DNA of 64,000 nt from Ardenticatenia bacterium. Its GTDB lineage: Bacteria; Chloroflexota; Anaerolineae; Ardenticatenales; Ardenticatenaceae. Where the stretch lies: assembly GCA_030949995.1 (NCBI GenBank), contig JAUZRY010000107.1:62001-126000 (forward strand), given 5' to 3'. The position numbers and the translations under genes were made by a program. The notes below the pieces were generated by a model that was not told where the DNA came from, made no database searches, and saw only the letters and a program-made list of their open reading frames with translations. Positions 47,007 to 57,937 of this stretch are shown here, in pieces (the first letter of the stretch is position 1; each line of letters begins with the position of its first letter).

Positions 47007-48052
47007 GGCCCCCTCCACCGTCGATAGGCGAGCCCTAGGCGAACGAGCAGACGAACCAGGGCAGCATAGGGGCGGGGCGAAAACTTGCGGTAGTATCGGA
47101 GACGGCTTTCCCAGAGGGCACGGGCCATCTCCTCGCGGTACTGTGCGGTGCTCTGGCCACCGTGATGGACCACACATGCCGAGGGCACGACCTCAATCTC
47201 CCAGCCGGCCTGTTTCAGGCGACGGCACCAGTCCAACTCCTCCACGTACATGAAATACCCTTCGTCCAACAGCCCCACCTGCTGAATGGCCTCACGGCGG
47301 ACCATCAGGGCCGCCCCCAACACCATGTCCACGCGGAAAGGGTGTCCGCGCTCGTACCACGCGCGCGGGTAGCGTCCGTTGAGTCGGCTTTCCACGAGGC
47401 GAGGGTGTAGGGGAAAGAGGTCGAGCACGACTTGGGCCAGCCCGGGAAAAGCGAAGCCGGCGTGTTGAAAGCGCCCGTCACCGTAGCGCAGCCTAGGGCT
47501 GACCGCGCCCACGCGCGGCACCTCCCGCAAGCGGCGTAGCAACACAGCCGGAGCTTCGCCCTCCACCTCCGTGTCGGGGTTGAGCAGCCAGACCGCCTCG
47601 GGAAGCTGCTCCGGTGCCCTATGTGCCTCCCCAAAGCCGAGAGCACGCAAGGCCAGGTTATTGGCGCGGGCAAAGCCCACGTTCTCCCCTGCTTCAATCA
47701 GGTCAACGGGGGAAAAGCGGGTGCGGACCATCTCCGCGCTGCCATCATGACTGGCGTTGTCCACCACGATCACGCGGGCATCCAAGCGGGCGCGCGACAA
47801 GCTCTCCAACAGGGAGGAGAGGCAAACGGCCAGGTGACGGCGAACGTTGAAGGAAACGATCACCACGGCCAGGGGAACATCATCCGACCTGAGGACGACG
47901 GCGTGATCTTCAGGCGAAGCCGTGGGCAGATGAGAACGAGCAGCCGGGCCTGTGCCCGGCTGCGGTGAGTTCGCGAGGCAACCATCGCCGAACGCCCCCT
48001 GCGCCTGCCTACGGGCGTGAGCCCAGGAGGTCCTCGACCACTGCGCGCTCAC
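47003..48052 (-). CDS. family 2 glycosyltransferase (rhamnosyltransferase-like); N-terminal start uncertain
   Basis: [22 protein letters not shown]...[16 protein letters not shown]...[13 protein letters not shown]...[13 protein letters not shown] overlap with downstream GT. Confidence 0.9.
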   Translation of the reverse strand: MSAQWSRTSWAHARRQAQGAFGDGCLANSPQPGTGPAARSHLPTASPEDHAVVLRSDDVPLAVVIVSFNVRRHLAVCLSSLLESLSRARLDARVIVVDNASHDGSAEMVRTRFSPVDLIEAGENVGFARANNLALRALGFGEAHRAPEQLPEAVWLLNPDTEVEGEAPAVLLRRLREVPRVGAVSPRLRYGDGRFQHAGFAFPGLAQVVLDLFPLHPRLVESRLNGRYPRAWYERGHPFRVDMVLGAALMVRREAIQQVGLLDEGYFMYVEELDWCRRLKQAGWEIEVVPSACVVHHGGQSTAQYREEMARALWESRLRYYRKFSPRPYAALVRLLVRLGLAYRRWRGP

Positions 48053-49004
48053 GGAGCAGCTCCTGAGTAGTCACCTCGATCATCTCGCCAATGTAATCGG
48101 GGTGCTCGAGGCCGTTCACGACGCTGTAGTGGCCGTCACGACACGTCACCGGGTAGGAGAAGATAATTCCCTCGGGGACGCCGTACTCTCCCAGCTCGGA
48201 GGGCACGGCCATGGAAACCCAGTCGCCCTCGGGCGTGCCCAAGGCCAGCGAGCGCACGTGGTCGATGATCGCGTTGGCCGCCGAGGCCGCCGAGGAGTGG
48301 CCGCGCATCTCGATGACAGCTTTGCCGCGCTGTTGCACCGTGGGGATGAACGTGTCCCGCACCCACGTTTCATCCCCGATGACCTGTGGCGCCGGTTCTC
48401 CCCTGATCAGCGCGTGGTTCAAGTCGGGCACCTGGGTGGCCGAGTGGTTCCCCCAGATGGCAATGCGCTGGACGTCGGTGACGTGCACGCCGGCCTTTTT
48501 AGCCACCTGGTTCACAGCTCGGTTGTGATCCAGACGGGTCATGGCGGCAAAGCGTTCCTTGGGCACATCAGGGGCGTTGCTCATGGCGATGAGGCAGTTG
48601 GTGTTCGCCGGGTTGCCCACCACCAACACTCGCACGTCGGGCGCTGCGTTCTCGTTAATGGCCCTCCCTTGGCCCACGAAAATGGGGCCGTTGTCACGGA
48701 TCAAGTCGCTCCGCTCTTGCCCCTTGCCGCGCGGCTTGGCGCCCACGAGAAGGGCCCAATTGGTGTCCCGGAAGGCCACAGCGGGATCATCGGTGAGCAC
48801 CATGTCGTGCAGCAAGGGAAAGGCACAATCCTCCAACTCCATGGCCACGCCTTTGAGGGCCTGCATGGCCGGAGGAATTTCCAGCATCTGGAGGATAATG
48901 GGCTGTTCCGGGCCGAAGGCATCGCCGGCAGCCAGGCGGAAGAGGAGGCTATACCCAATCTGACCTGCTGCCCCGGTTACCGTCACACGGATGGGGGATT
49001 TCAT
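48009..49004 (-). CDS. mdh: malate dehydrogenase
   Basis: [85 protein letters not shown]. Confidence 0.97.
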   Translation of the reverse strand: MKSPIRVTVTGAAGQIGYSLLFRLAAGDAFGPEQPIILQMLEIPPAMQALKGVAMELEDCAFPLLHDMVLTDDPAVAFRDTNWALLVGAKPRGKGQERSDLIRDNGPIFVGQGRAINENAAPDVRVLVVGNPANTNCLIAMSNAPDVPKERFAAMTRLDHNRAVNQVAKKAGVHVTDVQRIAIWGNHSATQVPDLNHALIRGEPAPQVIGDETWVRDTFIPTVQQRGKAVIEMRGHSSAASAANAIIDHVRSLALGTPEGDWVSMAVPSELGEYGVPEGIIFSYPVTCRDGHYSVVNGLEHPDYIGEMIEVTTQELLRERAVVEDLLGSRP

Positions 49005-49277
49005 CAAAGCACCTCCCTTCGTTGGAGTGGTTCTCTTGAGGCGGGACGGGGTCACACACGGCCGATGAGGCCGCGGCACTGTATTGTCCAACCGTGCCTA
49101 TCATACTCCCAGATGTCCATCTTGACAATTGTAGCCCCCACATGTGGCTGAGAGGCCAGGAGCACATGCCCCTGGGATGTTCAGGAGGATGCTCACCAGG
49201 GGAAGTCAACGAGGCTCAGGTGAAGGGGTGCCACATGCCATGTTCGTCGGTCGGTGCACGTGTGTTCTGATATGGCT

Positions 49278-50516
49278 TCACGGCCTCGGAACGCGAATGG
49301 GACCCACCAGCAAGGCCTCCACCACGTCGCCGGCTCGGAAGTGATCGTGGCCCTCGGGGAGCTCCAGCAAGGCATTGGCACCCACCATGGAGAGCAGGCG
49401 TCCGCTGCCCTGAAAGCCCGTGGTCACGGCGTGAAAACGCCCATCCTCTTGCTTAAAACGCACCACAGCACGCTGATACTCGGTTCGCGCGGCCGTGTGG
49501 TGCACGTCGTGGTCGAGCACTACCGGCACCCGGGGCCGCTCAACACGTTCGGCCGGCCAGCCGGCCATGAGGAGAATGGCCGGGCGGGCGAACACCTCGA
49601 AGGCCACCAGGGACGAGACGGGAAAGCCCGGCACGGCGAACACATGTTTGTCGCGCACCGTGGCGAAGGTCACCGGCTTGCCTGGCTTGACGGACACGCG
49701 CCCGAAGTGGACCGTGCCCAAGCGTTCCAGGAGCGGTTTGACCAGGTCCAGTTCCCCCATCGAGACGCCGCCGCTGGTGACGATCACATCGTACTTCTCC
49801 AGGCCCTCCTGCACAAAGGCTTCTAGGGCCTCGGCTGTGTCCGGGGCGAGTCCCATGTCGAACGCCTCGGCGCCGGCATTGCGCACGGCTGCCATCAAGC
49901 TGAAGCGGTTGGCGTCCCGAATTTGGCCGGGGCCGGGCTTCTCGTCCGGTTCAACCAGTTCGTTCCCGGTGCTCATCACGCCCACACGCGGCCGGCGGTA
50001 GACCGAGACAGTGGTAGCGCCCACCGTGGCGAGCAACCCCAGCTCGGCTGGTCCCAACATCGTGCCGGCAGCAACCACCCGTTCGCCCTGGGCGATGTCC
50101 TGGCCGGGCGGGCGGATATCAGCGCCGGGCTTGACGCGCCGGTGAAAGCGGACAAAGCCATCGCGCACTTCGCTGAACTCCACCATGATCACCGCGTCGG
50201 CGCCGGGGGGGATAGGCGCCCCGGTGGTCACCCGCACGGCCGTACCCGGCTCCACGCGCACATCCGCCTGATAGCCGGCAAACTGCTCGCCCACAATGCG
50301 CCGCCACTCCGTGGTGTCGTCGGCCACCACGGCGAAGCCATCCTTGGCACTGGCCGGAAAGGGAGGCATCGGCTCAGCGGCGCGTACATCCTTGGCCAAC
50401 ACCAGCCCTTGGGCGCGGTCGAAACGTTCTTCCACCACCTCGAGCGGGCGCACATGGGCCCGAATGACGCGTTTGGCTTCCTCCACGGAAATCAACGGCC
50501 ACTTGGATTCGACCAT
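49278..50516 (-). CDS. moeA: molybdopterin molybdotransferase MoeA
   Basis: SVEEAKRVIRAHVRPLEVVEERFDRAQGLVLAKDVRAAEPMPPFPASAKDGFAV; VGVMSTGNELVEPDEKPGPGQIRDANRFSL; VTSGGVSMGELDLV. Confidence 0.95.
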   Translation of the reverse strand: MVESKWPLISVEEAKRVIRAHVRPLEVVEERFDRAQGLVLAKDVRAAEPMPPFPASAKDGFAVVADDTTEWRRIVGEQFAGYQADVRVEPGTAVRVTTGAPIPPGADAVIMVEFSEVRDGFVRFHRRVKPGADIRPPGQDIAQGERVVAAGTMLGPAELGLLATVGATTVSVYRRPRVGVMSTGNELVEPDEKPGPGQIRDANRFSLMAAVRNAGAEAFDMGLAPDTAEALEAFVQEGLEKYDVIVTSGGVSMGELDLVKPLLERLGTVHFGRVSVKPGKPVTFATVRDKHVFAVPGFPVSSLVAFEVFARPAILLMAGWPAERVERPRVPVVLDHDVHHTAARTEYQRAVVRFKQEDGRFHAVTTGFQGSGRLLSMVGANALLELPEGHDHFRAGDVVEALLVGPIRVPRP

Positions 50517-50529
50517 GTGAGTTTCCTCC

Positions 50530-51375
50530 TCACCTCATCATAGGGGGTGCTGGAGCCAGCCCCTGGCCCCGCAGAAACCGGTACCAAGTGTTCGCCTCCA
50601 GGGGAACCCGTTGCTCGCGAGCCCAGCGCTCGTAGTGGTAAAGCAAGCTGCGCGCGTGAATGAACTCCCCGTAAAAGATGTGGGCCATGAGACCGCTGGC
50701 CAGATACCCGCTCCGCTCAAAGGCCCGACACACGGGACGCCGGTCGTAAACGAGCCGGCGGAACTCCACATCCCACGTGCCGTCATCGCGCAGTGTGAAG
50801 AGAGTGTATTGGGCGCGGGGATCGCGGTTGAAGGGCACCCCCACCGCGCCCGGATTGACGACCCGGCACCCATTGACAGTGCGGTCGAGGGGAATGTGGG
50901 TATGCGCGCAGACCAACACGGGCTCCTCCACCCCTTCGAGAATGCGACACATCTCCTGTTCGCTCAGAAAGGGGTGGAGCCCTTCCCGGTTGTGGCGCGG
51001 GCTGCCGTGCACAATCAGGATGGGCTGTGCCCCGGGCTCGTGGAGGCGGATGTGCGCTGGCAAGGAGGCCAAATAGCCCACCCACCTCTCGACTTGGCGG
51101 GCCACCCACGCGAGGGGGCGCCACAGCGGGTCCTCATACCATTCTGCGGGCACGTGCCCGTGCACCCAGTCAGCCACGAGCTGATCGTGATTGCCCTGGA
51201 GCACTTCCCAGCCCGCCTCCACCACCATCTCCACCACATCCCGGTTGGAGGGGCCACGGTTCACCAGGTCGCCGGCCACAATGACGCGGCTCACCTCTTC
51301 TCGGTGGATGTCAGCCATGATGGCTGAGAGGGCCTCTCGGTTTCCGTGAATGTCGGCTAGAATTGCCACTCTCAT
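50530..51375 (-). CDS. metallophosphoesterase family protein
   Basis: MRVAILADIHGNREALSAIM...VIVAGDLVNRGP...LQGNHDQLV...VHGSPRHN. Confidence 0.93.
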   Translation of the reverse strand: MRVAILADIHGNREALSAIMADIHREEVSRVIVAGDLVNRGPSNRDVVEMVVEAGWEVLQGNHDQLVADWVHGHVPAEWYEDPLWRPLAWVARQVERWVGYLASLPAHIRLHEPGAQPILIVHGSPRHNREGLHPFLSEQEMCRILEGVEEPVLVCAHTHIPLDRTVNGCRVVNPGAVGVPFNRDPRAQYTLFTLRDDGTWDVEFRRLVYDRRPVCRAFERSGYLASGLMAHIFYGEFIHARSLLYHYERWAREQRVPLEANTWYRFLRGQGLAPAPPMMR

Positions 51376-51423
51376 TGTGCAGGAGGTGCGCTGTGCCACG
51401 CGGACGTTCCGCGTGCTGGCGCA

Positions 51424-51798
51424 CTACGTGGAATCTTGGGAGGAGAGAGGGCCCGGAGTCAGTGGGCTGGCCGAGAAGATGCGGTTGAAGCGCTCCTCGA
51501 GCATCTGGGGCAGGCCGTCAACCAGCTCGCGGAACTGGAGGACGAGCTGTTCGCCCGCAGGAGTCAGGCGCGTGCCACCACCGCCAGCCCCACCCACTTG
51601 ACTCTCCACCAGAGGAAAGCCGAGGCGCTCCTCCATTTCGTGGATCTTGGCCCACGCGGTGCGAAATTGGATACCCATCTGTTTGGCGGCCGCGTTGATC
51701 GAACCCGTCTGCTGGACGGTCTCCAGGAGTCGCACCCGCCACAGCGTGAGAATCACTTCGCCTTCATCCTCGATCCAGACGTTCAGCCGGGGTCGCAT
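51424..51798 (-). CDS. ModE N-terminal-like winged-helix (LysR-type) protein
   Basis: LLETVQQTGSINAAAKQMGIQFRTAWAKIHEMEERLGFPLVESQVGGAGGGGTRLTPAGEQLV. Confidence 0.88.
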   Translation of the reverse strand: MRPRLNVWIEDEGEVILTLWRVRLLETVQQTGSINAAAKQMGIQFRTAWAKIHEMEERLGFPLVESQVGGAGGGGTRLTPAGEQLVLQFRELVDGLPQMLEERFNRIFSASPLTPGPLSSQDST

Positions 51799-52016
51799 GA
51801 CGCTCCTTTCCGCGTGGCGATCCTGTCCAGGAATGGCCCACCTGCGGGGATTATAGGCCTTCACGCGGAAGATGTCAACGGGAACTTGCCCCTTTTGTGG
51901 AACCGTGATAGGCTAGGCCAAGGTCTCACCTCTGCTTTCCACAGGACATACCGTGACCGTGACCCGTGGAGGTGTCCACCGTCGCACAGAACTTCACCAC
52001 ACCAGGAGCACAGGCG

Positions 52017-52655
52017 ATGGATTCCGTGCGCACACAGACAGTTGGCACGTTTCTGGACGAGCTGGCCAGCGCCAACTCGGCGCCGGGCGGAGGGGCAGCC
52101 TCGGCGTTGGCCGGGGCTATGGGGGCCGCGCTGGTGGCGATGGTCGCCCAGCTCACGCTTGGCCGTAAGAAGTACGCCCAGGTGGAAGATGAGATGCGCC
52201 GCCTGCTCGCCAGGGCCGAAGCGGCCCGCGCGGAGTTGACCAAGCTGGCGGACTTGGACGCCGAAGTGTTCAACCGGGTCATGGAGGCCTATCGGATGCC
52301 CAAGGGCACCGAAGTTGAACGGGCTGAGCGGGCACGGGCTATCCAAGCTGCCCTCAAGGACGCCACCCACGTCCCCCTGCGCGTGGCCGAGCAGGCTGTC
52401 CACGTGTTAGCGTTGGCCCAGGAGGCCGCCGACAAAGGCAACGTGAACGTCATCAGCGACGCTGGCGCCGGAGTCGTGCTGGCCGACGCGGCCCTCGAGA
52501 TGGCTGCCCTCAACGTGGCCATCAACTTGGCCCTCATCGAAGACGAGGAGTTCTCGCGGGAAGCCCGCCGCCAACTGGAGGCATACCGAGCAGAACGGGA
52601 TCGGCTCAAGGCACCTGTCCTCGAGACCGTCTACCGCCGCATTGGCGGTTCCTAG
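52017..52655 (+). CDS. fchA: cyclodeaminase/cyclohydrolase family protein (methenyl-THF cyclohydrolase FchA-like)
   Basis: TVGTFLDELASANSAPGGGAASALAGAMGAALVAMVAQLTLGRKKY. Confidence 0.88.
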   Translation: MDSVRTQTVGTFLDELASANSAPGGGAASALAGAMGAALVAMVAQLTLGRKKYAQVEDEMRRLLARAEAARAELTKLADLDAEVFNRVMEAYRMPKGTEVERAERARAIQAALKDATHVPLRVAEQAVHVLALAQEAADKGNVNVISDAGAGVVLADAALEMAALNVAINLALIEDEEFSREARRQLEAYRAERDRLKAPVLETVYRRIGGS

Positions 52656-52798
52656 CGGACGCATGGTCCCGTTCTGGGCGGAGAGGGGCAGTGGGCGTTG
52701 GCCCCTGTGCTCCGCTCTAGGTGCCTTGGATCCCAACCATGTCGTGTGGAAGCCCAGTGGAAGCCCACGGCAATGAGCGAATCCCACAGGAGGCACCG

Positions 52799-53674
52799 AT
52801 GGCTACACTCCTCGACGGTCGTTCCCTCGCCCGAACCTTACGAGAACAGCTCCAGGCCAAAGCCGAGGCGTGGTCCAACCGCTCAGGACACATTCCCACC
52901 TTGGCCCTCCTCCGGGCCGGTGCCGACGAGGCCCTGCTAAGCCATGCTCGGAGTGTGCGCCGCACGTTCGAGCGGGCCGGTTTCGGCTTTCAGGAAATTG
53001 AGATGCCGGCTGAGAGCACCACAGAGGCCCTTGTCGAGGAAGTGCGCCGGCTGAACGGCGAACCAGGCGTCCATGGCATCCTCATCCAGGAGCCCTTGCC
53101 GGCTCACGTGGACCACAACGCCGTGGTTGAGGCCCTGAACCCGTTGAAGGACGTGGACGGCGTCCACCCCCTCAATGCCGGCCGCCTGCTCCAACAACGG
53201 GGCCGCTACCACGTGAGCTCCACTCCCTTGGGCGGCATCACCCTCTTGGAGCGCTACGGGATTACGTTTCAGGGTGCACTGGCCGTCGTGGTGGGGCGGA
53301 GCAACATTGTAGGCAAGCCCTTGGCCCTTTTGCTGCTCCACCGACACGCCACCGTGGTGCTCTGTCACTCCCGCACCAAGGGGCTGGCCGAGCTCACCCG
53401 CCAGGCCGACATCCTCTGTGTGGCCGTGGGGCGGGCGGGCCTGATCACCGGGGAGATGGTGAAACCTGGCGCCACCGTGGTGGACTTCGGCATCAACGTT
53501 GTGGACGGCCACTTGGTCGGCGACGTGGCCTTCGATTCCGTTGCCGAGCGGGCTGGCGCGCTCACTCCTGTGCCCGGGGGCACTGGCCCTGTAACGGCTG
53601 CCATGCTGCTCCGTAACACCCTGCAGGCGGCCCAGTGGCTGGCTGAGCAGAACAACACGGGCACTGCGACATAG
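52799..53674 (+). CDS. folD: bifunctional methylene-THF dehydrogenase/methenyl-THF cyclohydrolase
   Basis: GVHGILIQEPLPAHVDHNAVVEALNPLKDVDGVHPLNAGRL; VVVGRSNIVGKPLALLLL; TPVPGGTGPVTAAMLLRNT. Confidence 0.95.
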   Translation: MATLLDGRSLARTLREQLQAKAEAWSNRSGHIPTLALLRAGADEALLSHARSVRRTFERAGFGFQEIEMPAESTTEALVEEVRRLNGEPGVHGILIQEPLPAHVDHNAVVEALNPLKDVDGVHPLNAGRLLQQRGRYHVSSTPLGGITLLERYGITFQGALAVVVGRSNIVGKPLALLLLHRHATVVLCHSRTKGLAELTRQADILCVAVGRAGLITGEMVKPGATVVDFGINVVDGHLVGDVAFDSVAERAGALTPVPGGTGPVTAAMLLRNTLQAAQWLAEQNNTGTAT

Positions 53675-53716
53675 GGGCAAGCAGACCTCAAGCTTCATGA
53701 GAGGGATAAGCGCACA

Positions 53717-54073
53717 GTGGAGTTCTCCCTGTTCGGGCGTTCCGTCGGCTTCCTGAACAACTGGTATTCGGCCCAACTGGCAGCGGCCTACTACACGTGG
53801 GTCACTGTGACCCTGGTGGGCACCATTCAGGTGGCGGCAGGCCACTTCCGGCGTCCGGAACTGGCCTGGTTTCGCTCGGCCACGTGGTGCAAGGTGCTCG
53901 GACTGGTGCTCTGGGCAGGGGGCCTCATGGCCTTTTACATCACCCAATACCGCCTGCTCTTCGCGCCGGGCCCGGCGTCCGGAGAAGCAGCCCTTCTCTT
54001 CGGGCTCGCCACGCTAACGGCATGGGCCCTGGTTCGGGCCGTGGCTCTCGTGCGGGCGTGGGCCCGGCGATGA
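53717..54073 (+). CDS. small hypothetical membrane protein
   Basis: Hydrophobic 118-aa ORF overlapping PAP2 gene start by ATGA. Confidence 0.6.
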   Translation: MEFSLFGRSVGFLNNWYSAQLAAAYYTWVTVTLVGTIQVAAGHFRRPELAWFRSATWCKVLGLVLWAGGLMAFYITQYRLLFAPGPASGEAALLFGLATLTAWALVRAVALVRAWARR

Positions 54074-54648
54074 CGCGGAGGTGTCATGTGGATTACGCCC
54101 TCTTCCGCCTGATCAACGGCCTCGCCGGGCGCTCTCCTCCTGCCGACGAGCTCATGCGCCTGCTGGCCACGGATTACATGGTGCCCACTACGGCCATGAG
54201 CCTGCTGGTGTGGCTCTGGTTCAGCGGTGAACGGGGCCGCCAGCACCACGTGCTCATGGCCTTGGTGGCCTTCGTGGCCGCCAACATGGTGGTCAAGGCC
54301 ATGAACTTGGTCTACTTCCGGCCCCGTCCGTTCACCAACGACGATGTCACGTTGCTCTTTTACCACCCGAGCGACTCGTCGTTTCCGGCCAACTCGGCCG
54401 CGGCTCTCTGGAGCCTGGCCTGGGCCATCTGGCGCCTGGACCCCAAGCTTGGCCGGTGGCTGGTCGTCCTCGCCCTGCTCATGGGCATCAGCCGCATCTA
54501 CGTGGGCGTTCACTATCCCCTCGATATTGTCGGAGGCGCGCTTATCGGCATCGGCTGTGCTCGCTGGAGCGTGAGCCGCGCCGGGCCGCGCCTGGAGATG
54601 GTCTTCGACCGCCTCATCTCCACGTTGCGTCGGTTGGCCATAGCCTGA
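54070..54648 (+). CDS. PAP2 superfamily phosphatase
   Basis: KAMNLVYFRPRPF...SFPANSAAALWSLAWAI...ISRIYVGVHYPLDIVGGALIG. Confidence 0.92.
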   Translation: MTRRCHVDYALFRLINGLAGRSPPADELMRLLATDYMVPTTAMSLLVWLWFSGERGRQHHVLMALVAFVAANMVVKAMNLVYFRPRPFTNDDVTLLFYHPSDSSFPANSAAALWSLAWAIWRLDPKLGRWLVVLALLMGISRIYVGVHYPLDIVGGALIGIGCARWSVSRAGPRLEMVFDRLISTLRRLAIA

Positions 54649-54688
54649 GAGGACTGCCCCCCCAAACTGTCAGAGCAAGGAGGCTGAA

Positions 54689-56058
54689 ATGATGACCACT
54701 TCAGGCAACGATGCCATCCCGTCCCCTCAGCGTCCCCACTTGCAGGCCCCGCTTCCCGGCCCCCGCGCCGCTGCCGTTCTCGAGCGCGACCGGGACCTCA
54801 TTTCTCCCAGCTACACGCGCAGCTATCCCTTCGTGATGGCCCGCGGGGAGCGTGTCTGGGTGTGGGATGTGGACGAGAACGTCTACCTGGACATGACGGC
54901 CGGCATCGCCGTGACCAACGTCGGCCACGCCCACCCTCGCGTGGTGGCCGCCGTGCAGGAACAGGCCGCGCGATTTCTGCACATGTCCGGCACCGACTTC
55001 TACTACGAGCTCCAAATCCACCTGGCAGAGCGGTTGAGCGCCATCGCGCCTGGCGAGGCGCCCAAGCGCATCTTCTACACCAACTCCGGCGCGGAGAGCG
55101 TGGAAGCCGCCCTGAAGCTGGCCCGCTACGTGACCGGCCGACCACGGGTGCTGGCCTTCATCGGTGCCTTCCACGGCCGGACGATGGGTGCCCTCTCGCT
55201 CACGGGGAGCAAGCCTGTCCACCGCCGTGGCTTTGCCCCCCCTGATGCCCGAGGTCATTCATGTGCCCTATGCCTATTGTTACCGGTGTCCGGTCAACCA
55301 CACCTACCCCACATGTGGCGTTGCCTGCCTTGACTGGATCGAAGAGCAAGTCTTCGCCCACTTGAGCTCGCCGGAGGAGGTCGCCGCCATCGTGGTGGAG
55401 CCGATTCAGGGCGAGGGCGGCTACATCGTGCCCCCGCCAGACTTCCTCCCCAAGTTGCGCGCCCCTGTGCGACCGCCATGGCATCCTGCTCGTCGCCGAC
55501 GAGATCCAGACCGGCATCGGCCGCACGGGCCGCTGGTTCGCCAGCGAGCACTGGCACGTCGTCCCCGACATTATCTGTGTGGCCAAGGGCATTGCCAGCG
55601 GCCTGCCCTTGGGCGCCATGATCGCCCCGAAGGAGCTCATGACGTGGCCGCCAGGGGCACACGCCAACACGTTCGGAGGGAACCCGTTGGCCTGTGCTGC
55701 TGCCCTGGCCACCTTGGACGTCATCGAGGAGGAGGGCCTGCTGGAGAACGCTCAGCGCCAGGGAGAGCGCCTGGCAGAAGGGCTGCGCGCCCTGGCCGCC
55801 CGCCACGAGGTGATTGGCGACGTGCGGGGCATGGGCCTCATGGTGGGCGCCGAGCTGGTCGTCGACCGTGCCTCCCGCCGCCCGGCCACCGAGCTCCGCA
55901 ATCGCCTCGTCCAAGCGTGTTTTCAGCGTGGCCTCCTGATTTTGGGCGCCGGCACCAACGTGATCCGGTTCATGCCGGCCCTCAATGTCCGCGCGGAGGA
56001 AATTGACCTGGCCCTCGAGCTGCTGAACGATGCTCTGGGCGAGGTGCTGGAATCGTAA
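54689..56058 (+). CDS. class III aminotransferase (4-aminobutyrate/acetylornithine-type), frameshifts near 55230 and 55470
   Basis: [50 protein letters not shown]...[18 protein letters not shown] / [19 protein letters not shown] / [23 protein letters not shown]...[16 protein letters not shown]. Confidence 0.92.
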
Positions 56059-56104
56059 GCGGCAACACATCACGATGCACACGATGTTGTCAAAGGAGAA
56101 CACC

Positions 56105-57901
56105 ATGTCCACATCCAGACGCGCCGTGCCGTCCGACCTGGAGATCGCCCGCGCAGCCCGGCTCAAGCCCATCGTCGAGATTGCCCGCTCAGTGGGCCTC
56201 GAGGAAGAGGACCTCCACCTGTACGGCCGGTTTAAAGCCAAGGTGGACCTGAACGTGCTCACCAAGTGGCGCGCGCGCCCTCCTGGCAAGTACGTGATCG
56301 TCACGGCCATGACGCCCACACCCTTCGGGGAAGGGAAGACCACCACCGCCATTGGGATCGTCCAGGGGCTTGGTCGGCTGGGAAAACAGGCTGCTGTCTG
56401 CCTACGCCAGCCATCCCTGGGCCCCACGTTTAGCATCAAGGGCGGGGCTGCCGGCGGGGGCTTCGCCCAAGTGGTGCCCATGGAAGAGTTCAACCTCCAC
56501 CTCACCGGCGACGTCCACGCCGTGGCTGTCGCCCACAACCTCTGTGCGGCAGCCCTCGACGCCCGCCTCATGCACGAGCGCAACTACCCGGACGAGCGCT
56601 GGGCCCGCAGAACGAGAAGCACGGCCTATCCCGACGGGCTGCCCCGTCTCAACATCGACCCATACACCATCACGTGGGGCCGAGTGGTGGACGTGAACGA
56701 CCGGGCCCTGCGCCACGTCGTTGTTGGGTTGGGGGAGAAGTGGGACGGGTATCCCCGCGAGGCCCACTTTGACATTGCCGTGGCCTCCGAAGTGATGGCC
56801 ATCCTGGCGCTCATTCGCGGTGAAGACACCCGTTCGGCCCTCCACGACTTGCGCCGGAGGCTGGGGAACATTGTCGTAGCCTACACGTATGAGGGCCGTC
56901 CGGTCACAGCCGAGGATTTGGGGGTGGCCGGAGCCATGACCGTGCTCTTGAAGGAGGCCATTCACCCCAACCTGATGCAAACGCTGGAGGGACAACCGGC
57001 TTTCGTTCACGCCGGCCCCTTTGCCAACATTGCCCACGGCAACAGCTCCATCCTGGCCGACGCGGTAGCCCTCCGGCTGGTGGACTACGTGGTTACCGAG
57101 GCCGGATTCGGGGCCGACATGGGTTTGGAGAAGTTCTGTCACATTAAGTGCCGCACATCGGGCCTGCGCCCTGACGCCGTGGTGCTGGTGGCCACGGTAC
57201 GTGCCCTGAAGCTCCACGGCGGCGGTCCGCCGGTGACGCCCGGGCGTCCCCTGCCGGCCGAGTACACGGAGGAGCGTTTGGACCTCGTGGAACGCGGGTG
57301 TGCGAATCTGGCCTGGCACATTGGCATTGCCCGGGCCTTCGGCTTACCCGTGGTGGTGGCCATTAACCGTTTCCCCACCGACACCGAGGCTGAGATCGAG
57401 CTCGTGCGGCGGGCCGCCTTGGAGGCCGGGGCGCTGGCCGCTGTGCCCGCCACGCACTGGGCTGAGGGAGGAGCTGGGGCCGTGGCCCTTGCCGAGGCCG
57501 TGGCCACCGCCTGTGAGCGCCCCTCGGCCTTTCGTTACCTGTACGAGCCCCAGTGGTCGCTCAAGCGCAAGATCGAGACCATTGCCACCACGCTCTACGG
57601 CGCAGCAGGTGTGGAATACACGCCCGAGGCTGAAGCCCAAATTCGCCGCTACGAGGAGAGCGGATTCGGGGAGTTGGCCATCTGCATGGCGAAGACACCA
57701 CTCTCCCTTTCCCACGATCCCAGCGTGAAAGGTGTGCCACGCCACTTCGTGCTGCCCGTGCGCAACGTGCGCCTCAGCGCCGGAGCCGGGTTCGTCTACC
57801 CCATCTGTGGTGACATTCGCACGATGCCTGGCCTCCCGGCCACTCCCAACTTCATGCAGGTGGACATTGATGAGGACGGCCAAATTGTGGGCCTCTTTTG
57901 A
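56105..57901 (+). CDS. fhs: formate--tetrahydrofolate ligase
   Basis: YVIVTAMTPTPFGEGKTTTAIGIVQGL; RQPSLGPTFSIKGGAAGGGFAQVVPMEEFNLHLTGD; MPGLPATPNFMQVDID. Confidence 0.97.
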   Translation: MSTSRRAVPSDLEIARAARLKPIVEIARSVGLEEEDLHLYGRFKAKVDLNVLTKWRARPPGKYVIVTAMTPTPFGEGKTTTAIGIVQGLGRLGKQAAVCLRQPSLGPTFSIKGGAAGGGFAQVVPMEEFNLHLTGDVHAVAVAHNLCAAALDARLMHERNYPDERWARRTRSTAYPDGLPRLNIDPYTITWGRVVDVNDRALRHVVVGLGEKWDGYPREAHFDIAVASEVMAILALIRGEDTRSALHDLRRRLGNIVVAYTYEGRPVTAEDLGVAGAMTVLLKEAIHPNLMQTLEGQPAFVHAGPFANIAHGNSSILADAVALRLVDYVVTEAGFGADMGLEKFCHIKCRTSGLRPDAVVLVATVRALKLHGGGPPVTPGRPLPAEYTEERLDLVERGCANLAWHIGIARAFGLPVVVAINRFPTDTEAEIELVRRAALEAGALAAVPATHWAEGGAGAVALAEAVATACERPSAFRYLYEPQWSLKRKIETIATTLYGAAGVEYTPEAEAQIRRYEESGFGELAICMAKTPLSLSHDPSVKGVPRHFVLPVRNVRLSAGAGFVYPICGDIRTMPGLPATPNFMQVDIDEDGQIVGLF

Positions 57902-57937
57902 GGCCCACCTCCTCCCGCACAGCCTCCTCCGGGATGC

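Noticed and set aside
52656-52798. Possible ZTP (pfl) riboswitch upstream of folD
   Set aside because: The leader contains a hairpin (GCGGAG...CTCCGC), but I could not find the conserved GGGAAACCA / CCGCCUGGGC landmarks.
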